Assembly: GCA_027886185.1 (NCBI GenBank)
Contig: WOAB01000040.1
Span: forward strand, 5,642,001-5,706,000
Source: Rheum nobile
Lineage: Eukaryota > Streptophyta > Magnoliopsida > Caryophyllales > Polygonaceae
Direction of reading: 5' to 3'
Length of the DNA: 64,000 bases
In this document: positions 58,376-64,000 of the stretch, piece after piece
How positions within the stretch are numbered: position 1 is the stretch's first letter
Layout of the letters: every line of letters begins with the position of its first letter
The notes under the pieces: generated by a model
What the model was told of the DNA's origin: nothing
The model's input: the letters and a program-made list of their open reading frames with translations, nothing else
The model's database searches: none
Position numbers and translations under genes: made by a program

Positions 58376-60853
58376 TGTAACACCCCCAAATTTTAACCCA
58401 TTTGGAAAGGTATTACTGCCAGTGATCTCGGTTTCCACACCGAAGCCACCCCAGGCTTTACCATTGAAACACAATTCATAAAGAACAATTATGGTACAAA
58501 ATTACCATAACTTTCATTTAAACATAGTCGCGGAATTTCAACACAATTCCAAATGCGACAAAATACAGAGTTATTACAATACAGCGGAAGACTTAAAATC
58601 ATTTACAAGAGTATTGACTTCAGTAGTCAACGCCCAAAGATCGTAGCCTGATTAAAACATTTTCAAATACCGTTCATGTTCATAGTCGATCTAGCCTTCA
58701 TGGGTCCTCGACTCATCTGATGTGCTGAATCGAACGGATGACACCAGCCAACCATGCAGAGAATAATTACGGTTGGTTAGTCTAATGAAAGACTATGCAA
58801 GGGTACAAAGCAGAGTGGTTCGAAGTAGTCGTATTAGGTTAGACTCATCGTTTCTCGAATTAAAACCGACGACGATAGTCAACCACCATACTCCTACTGG
58901 AATATATCAAGCAACATGATCAAGAGAAGATTCTGGAAGACCGAGTCTTACAGCAATCAACCCAAAAGAAGACTCCAATGAATTGAGTCTTATCGGAAAT
59001 ATGACAAATGTTGGGGAACATTAATAATTTCATACAAGCGTTCAAAAACGACTTGATGTTTCGGTTCACGACCAACCTCACCGCATAAAGCGAATGCAGA
59101 TTGGAAAGAAAACGTACTCTGATCAAAGTCAGGACGAGTTTCCTAGCTGCACTATTGCCTAGTTGCACTACTCGTCAAGGGTATATTAATCATGTGCGCT
59201 CAGACACTTATCTTAATTAATTCCAAAATGCTCATTCACGTTTCAAGCTTTTAGAATCTCATCCTCGCGGATATTGAGATATAGAGTAGGGATGAAATCC
59301 CAAAGAGTGGCACCAGCTGTGTGCACCTTCCCTGTACACGGACAGGGAATGGTCATGACCAAAGAGAAGTGTTGGGGCCTGGACATTCCATCCACTTGGT
59401 TATAAAGAAACGACTAGTACTCACAAGGAGATACCAAGTAGCGTTCCTGCGAATACTCGTTCTAACTAAACAGTTCAGAACTGTCCAAAATCATATCAAA
59501 GCCATCAAGGCCAGCATCATAGATATATTTCAATCTAGATATATATATATATAATAGCGTTGTTCTAGCAGATATACAACCTATTATAATATCCATTTTA
59601 ATTTCCAAAACAGTTTCACAAAACCGTTCCCAGACAAGAACAATAATCATTCCAAATTAATTAACAATTAAACAATTGATAATTAATGGAAATATGGAAT
59701 GATGAGCAAGAGAGAACCGCCACTTGCCTGGAGTAGATTCGGTGATGAATCTGGACGAGACGATTACCGAAAATATCCTTTCCGAGGATATGGCCTATGC
59801 CTCAGATTGCTCCAACAGATTACGAGTCCATACGCGATCCAGCGAATCACGTTCTAACTAACAAATTAATTAATTATCAATTAATTTGCCTGGACGAACT
59901 TAAGGAATTAAATTTAATAAATTTTTATGATTATAAATCATAAAAATATTTATTAAATTTTCCTATAGAAAAATACGGATGAAAGGGAATCGAAATTATA
60001 CCGCTCGTATAATTTCTGGTTAAATCTGGACTGGATAGAATTTGGGCTTTACGGCCCACTAAGAATTGATTAAGGGGGGTAGGACCCACACCCTTCTTCA
60101 ACCTCCCAATTCACGAACAGATGCAACAACAACATCAGCCACCGAACGCAGCGATCGGCTCGCCGGGAAGAAGCTCCTCGCCGCCGGGCTGGTTCGCGTC
60201 GCCGGGAGCACAACCACCAGCAGCGGTGAAGCAACAGCAGCGTCGACGCCGGGAGGGAGCAGCAACGCGCAACGACGGCGGTTCGACAACAGCGCAACTC
60301 CTCCGACTTGGCGAACCGTAGACCTCGGCCACAGCAGCGAACCTCAGCAGTGGCCCGCAGCTCGCGCAACCATAGCTCGCCGTCTCGTCGGATCCGGGTC
60401 GCCGGCGGGATGAGCTACGGAGATGGCGAGGAAGAGAGACGACCGAGAGGAAGGAGAGATATCAGATTGGATGCCCCTCGACCCCTTCCAGATTGGGCTC
60501 CTTAAATGGCTCCAACGAGGTCGGAAGAGGAAGGCATGCCCGATCACCACATCGACAGCTGCCCCCGACAAGTTTTACGCGCGGCGGCCGGAGAGAAACG
60601 AACGTGGGTGACGTGCAATATTTTCGGGGAAAGTTTGGTATGGGTTTTTAAACCCCGAAAATTATATGCTTGTATCCAAACAAATATTCTAAGTCCCGAA
60701 AATACATCGAATGTATTTTATACCACTCACGGAATTATTTCGGACATCATGGATGTTACCGAAAATCCGAACTCCACTGAAAGCGAAATAATTAATGAAC
60801 GAAGGTTGGGAAAATTACCCAAATATCCTTATTAAAAATTGAGGGATATTACA
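58376..60853 (-). repeat. E4 5' LTR
   Basis: 2,478 bp, TGTAATATCCC to GGGGGTGTTACA on the minus strand. An (AT)n run near 59538 and the GC-rich zone at 60110-60610 match the other LTR. Confidence 0.93.
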
Positions 60854-62010
60854 GTATGCGACATATTTTTTGTGACGGATTTGTAACATAATTTTGATGA
60901 TGATTCGAGTTGTCACCGAAACTAGCTGGTGACAATTCGAGTTGTCACCCAAACAAGTTGGCGACCATTCGAATTGTCACCGAAACTAGTTGGTGACAAT
61001 TCAAGTTGTCACCCAAACAAGTTGGTGACGATTCGAGTTGTCACCAAAACTAGTCGGCGATGATTCGAGTTGTCACCCAAACAAGTTGGTGACAGTTCGA
61101 ATTGTCACCAAAACTAGTCGGTGACGATTCGAATTGTCATTAAAACCAGCTGGTGACGATTCGAATTGTCATCAAAACTAGTTGGTGACGATTCGAATTG
61201 TCATCAAAATTAGTTGGTGACAACACAAGGGTTCATATGCAATACTATGTACAACTGCAAATTGTTGTTGATTGTTTCTGTCATCATCACTAATTGATAA
61301 TTCATCCTTGTTTTGATGACACTTTTTCGTTTTGATGACACTTCTCGTTAACGACACTTTCGAAGTGTCATCAACGCTAGTTGGTGACACTTCTTGTTTC
61401 CGTTAACCATTAGTTGATGACACTTATCGTTTTGAAGACATTTCTCGTCACTTTTGAAGTGTCATCAACATAGTTAGTGACACTTTCGAAGTGCCATCAA
61501 CACTAGTTGGTGACACTTTCAAAGTGTCATCGCCACTAGATGTTTGTCTTTGTGTCTAATAGCTTCGTAATGCAAATAAATGTCACGAACAATGTTAATA
61601 GCAAGACGAGATTTATATCAACATTAGTTTGACACTTCTTATTTCGTCATCACCACTACTTGATAGCACTCCTCGTTTTGATGACAGTTCTCGTTTCGAA
61701 GTGTCATCAACACTACTTTATGACACTTCACCACTAGTTGATGACATTTCTCGTTCTGATGACACTACTCATTTTAATGACATTTCTCGTTTTGAAGTGT
61801 CATCAACACTAGTTGGTGGTACTTATAATTTTTATATAACACTCCTCGTTTTGATGATACTTCTTGTTTCAATGACATTTTTCCTTGTGTTATCAAAACT
61901 AGTTTGTGACACTTTCAAAGTGCTAACACTAGTTGAGGACAGTTTTCGTCATCACCACTAGTTGATGACGATTTCCGTTTTAGTTTTCATTTCTGCTTCC
62001 TTGCTACATT
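60854..62010. repeat. Palindromic TGACA repeat array
   Basis: 60902-61222 holds about ten 32-bp units alternating GATTCGAGTTGTCACC, AAACTAGT and TGGTGAC; adjacent half-units pair (GGTGACAATTC with GAATTGTCACC, around ACTAGT). 61300-61960 continues with AAGTGTCATCAACACTAGT/TTGGTGACACTT units. No stable protein frame. Confidence 0.85.
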
Positions 62011-62021
62011 GATATATACAT

Positions 62022-63125
62022 ATATAGGGTTGGGTTCCAGTAAGGAGACTCTCTATGGTAAATAGTGAGGAGCATTATTGATCGTTTATTTTTTTATCCT
62101 ACAGATGATATACTAGGGAACATATAGATCTATCATAGGAGTTGTTCATCTAATAAAACTTGAAAAAAATAAAGAAACAGAGAAAGCGTAACTAAAAAAG
62201 AAATAAAGTAGATTGATATATTTCTCTCTCCTAAAATCCCGCAAAACTCTCCTTCTTTTACACTTGCACGATTCGTTGGTGCTTCTGACTTGATTATTTG
62301 TTCATAGACTACTCTTCTTGTTCAATATATAATATTTAGTTGTTCAGTTGGATAAAAATAGAGTTGTTTATTTGAACAATTGAGTTACATACTAATTAAT
62401 TATTAACTAGTTATTCAATTGAACAACTAGAAAACTTGTTCACCAATGTTAATTTGTTATTTATTTCTTGATTATTTGTTCATAGAGTAGTATATCTTGT
62501 TCAATTGGATAAAATTTAGTTGTTCAATTGAACAATTCCGAAAACTTGCTAATTAATGTTGAATTGTTCTTTCTTATTTATTCACGGACTAGTATATCTT
62601 GTTCAAGTGATAATATGTAGTTGTTCAAGTGAATGGAACCAATAGTTTCATAATCGGTCATGACTAAATTAGATTTCATCGTCCAAACAACATCCCTCTA
62701 TAGTGTCGAAACCAGTTGATGGAAAACTAGGTGAATAGGACACCAACAAGATTTCACATGTAAGAATTTTGATAATGATGGTTATGGTGATGCTAATTAT
62801 CACTTTTCCTGCTTGATCGGCCTCTTCGTCCATGACCAAGCATCCAACCGTACATCCACCAAACACAAACAACCTTTTACCCAAATTGAAGCTCAATCTT
62901 ACGTACAAATGGAGGGGGGAAATTGAAGCTTTTTAGTAAAAGCTATACGCTGGAATGAAAACATATTGTTACAAAATATATGAAAAGTCAAAATATCTCA
63001 AGCTAAAATCATGGGATTTGATCTCATATAAGTGGGTGTAGCATTAAAAATTTAATTTAATCTTGTACGTTGGATTGACAAAAATGAATGGTTATTGTTC
63101 CTACTCGTTATTTACCGTAAGATTA
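62022..63125. mobile_element. Non-autonomous DNA element with GGTAAATAGTGAGGAGCAT terminus
   Basis: Left end TATAGGGTTGGGTTCC...CTATGGTAAATAGTGAGGAG, right end CTACTCGTTATTTACCGTAA, inverted relative to each other. The interior has repeated TTGTTCAATTGAACAA palindromes (62310-62630). No transposase seen; a 79-codon minus frame near 62669-62908 is unsupported. Confidence 0.55.
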
Positions 63126-63389
63126 ATATGCACTTGAACCTAAATCAAAAAACTTATTTGGAAAGTAAATAAGAGGTTCCTAAAATCTCTCTCCTAAATT
63201 TCTACTCAAAAGATTTTTACTAGAAAGTAAAAAGTCTCTTATCGTCTTCTCCCGACCTCTTCAGTTGAACAACTCTCTCTCTCTCAATTTCTCCATCGTG
63301 TTGCACAACGTCGATCCACCGTGGTTCGCCGGAATTGTTCTCCCTTTCAATCTTGATCGTCTTCTCCCTCTTAATGAACAACTTCAAAT
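63126..63389. other. Spacer before satellite-like array
   Basis: CT-rich leader-like sequence (63240-63360), no gene recognised. Its end already contains AATGAACAACTTCAAATTCC, the array unit. Confidence 0.4.
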
Positions 63390-64000
63390 TCCACATTATC
63401 AAGATGAACAACAAGAAAATTCTAATGAACAAGATGAACAACGTTATATAACTACCTAATGAACAACTTTAAATTCGAAATGAACAAGAAAAAAAACACA
63501 TTGCATTGTATTGCCAATTCGAAATAGACAACTTCAAATTCGACCTAATGAACAAGAGAACAAAGAAAAATCTATCGCTCGTATGAACAAGATGAACAAA
63601 TTCATAAAATGGCCCAATGAACAACTACCAATTCGAAATGAACAAGATGAAGAACACATAGCATTTTGAACAAAGAATTGTTAGAATCAAAGGTACATGA
63701 TTCAAACTCGAAATAGACAACTTCAAATTCGAAATAGACAATATGAACAACAAAGAAAACACTATTGTCATGAACAAGATGAACAAATTCATATAACGAC
63801 CTAATGAACAACTACCAATTCGAAATAAACAAGATGAAGAACACACGACAATTTGAACAAAGAATATTTAGAATCAAAGATACATGATTCAAATTCGAAA
63901 TAGACAACTTTACATTCGAAATAGACAATATGAACAATAAAGAAAACACTATAGTCATGAACAAGATGAACAAATTCATATAACGACCTAATGAACAACT
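63390..64000 (+). repeat. 187-bp tandem repeat, running off the right edge
   Basis: AATGAACAACTACCAATTCG starts at 63616, 63803 and 63990 (the last cut by the edge), spacing exactly 187. A shorter, diverged unit precedes at about 63457. Within each unit AATGAACAAGATGAA and AATAGACAACTTCAAATTCG recur. Short minus-strand frames (FEFEVVYFEFESC) are repeat artefacts. Confidence 0.9.

Larger units (their letters stand above)
53471..60853 (-). mobile_element. Non-autonomous LTR retrotransposon E4 (no gag or pol)
   Basis: Two ~2.48-kb LTRs flank a 2.4-kb interior, bounded by GTATG at 53466-53470 and 60854-60858. On the minus strand it runs 5' LTR (60853-58376), tRNA-Met site, interior, polypurine tract, 3' LTR (55949-53471). 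The LTR ends (TGTAATATCCC, GGGGGTGTTACA) and several LTR blocks match E1, so it would depend on proteins of an E1-like relative. The LTRs differ at roughly 1%, indicating recent movement. Confidence 0.92.

Noticed and set aside
63602..63998. Phe/Val-rich membrane-protein-like frames
   Set aside because: They are minus-strand readings of the 187-bp tandem repeat.

Overview
The window is repeat-dominated nuclear DNA of a flowering plant, probably a eudicot; the sequence does not identify the species. The evidence is Ty3/Gypsy retrotransposons primed by initiator tRNA-Met, two L1-type LINEs, tRNA-derived SINEs, long-armed foldback elements and an intronless plant-type ABCG half-transporter. That transporter (47365-49242, minus strand) is the only host gene I call with high confidence.

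Layout. 1-10519: a Tekay/Del-like chromovirus (E1) cut by the left edge, with an extra acidic ORF before gag and a gag-pol frame broken by two in-frame TAG codons. 10520-11136: a SINE plus a 434-bp near-perfect palindrome built from tRNA-derived sequence. 11137-13507: probable fragment of another LTR, with an 86-bp tandem repeat. 13513-19493: a related element (E2) with gag only, a SINE in place of pol, and a SINE plus 382-bp palindrome at its 3' end; its 5-bp target duplication (TATTG) lies outside the palindrome. 19494-26426: AT-rich intergenic DNA with foldback and non-autonomous elements, a TGCACAT-rich array and a tRNA-like sequence. 26427-27400: a 2 x 487-bp tandem duplication. 27447-31434: a deleted Gypsy element (E3, TSD GCGGC). 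31440-34768: a decayed LINE on the plus strand. 35112-36264: a minus-strand fragment with a PF04195-like domain. 37100-38060: a second TGTGCAT array. 38230-44455: a DNA element apparently split by a near full-length minus-strand LINE. 44456-47364: AT-rich DNA with a third TGTGCAT array and a direct repeat. 49587-50103: a foldback element upstream of the ABCG gene. 50225-51645: decayed Gypsy pol on the minus strand. 51805-52353: an orphan exon-like ORF. 53471-60853: a minus-strand element (E4, TSD GTATG) without gag or pol, inserted in an array of palindromic TGAC repeats (53340-53470 and 60854-62000). 62022-63125: another copy of the terminal-motif DNA element. 63390-64000: a 187-bp tandem repeat running off the right edge.

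E1, E2 and E4 share LTR 3' ends (GGGGGTGTTACA), the primer site, a small ATGTCTAGAAAGACT start upstream of gag and an 18-bp block just before gag, so they form one lineage with autonomous-like (E1) and defective (E2, E4) members. The most unusual structures are the two SINE palindromes at the 3' ends of E1 and E2: their cores and ends are shared, but their outer arms are unrelated between copies while remaining nearly identical within each copy.
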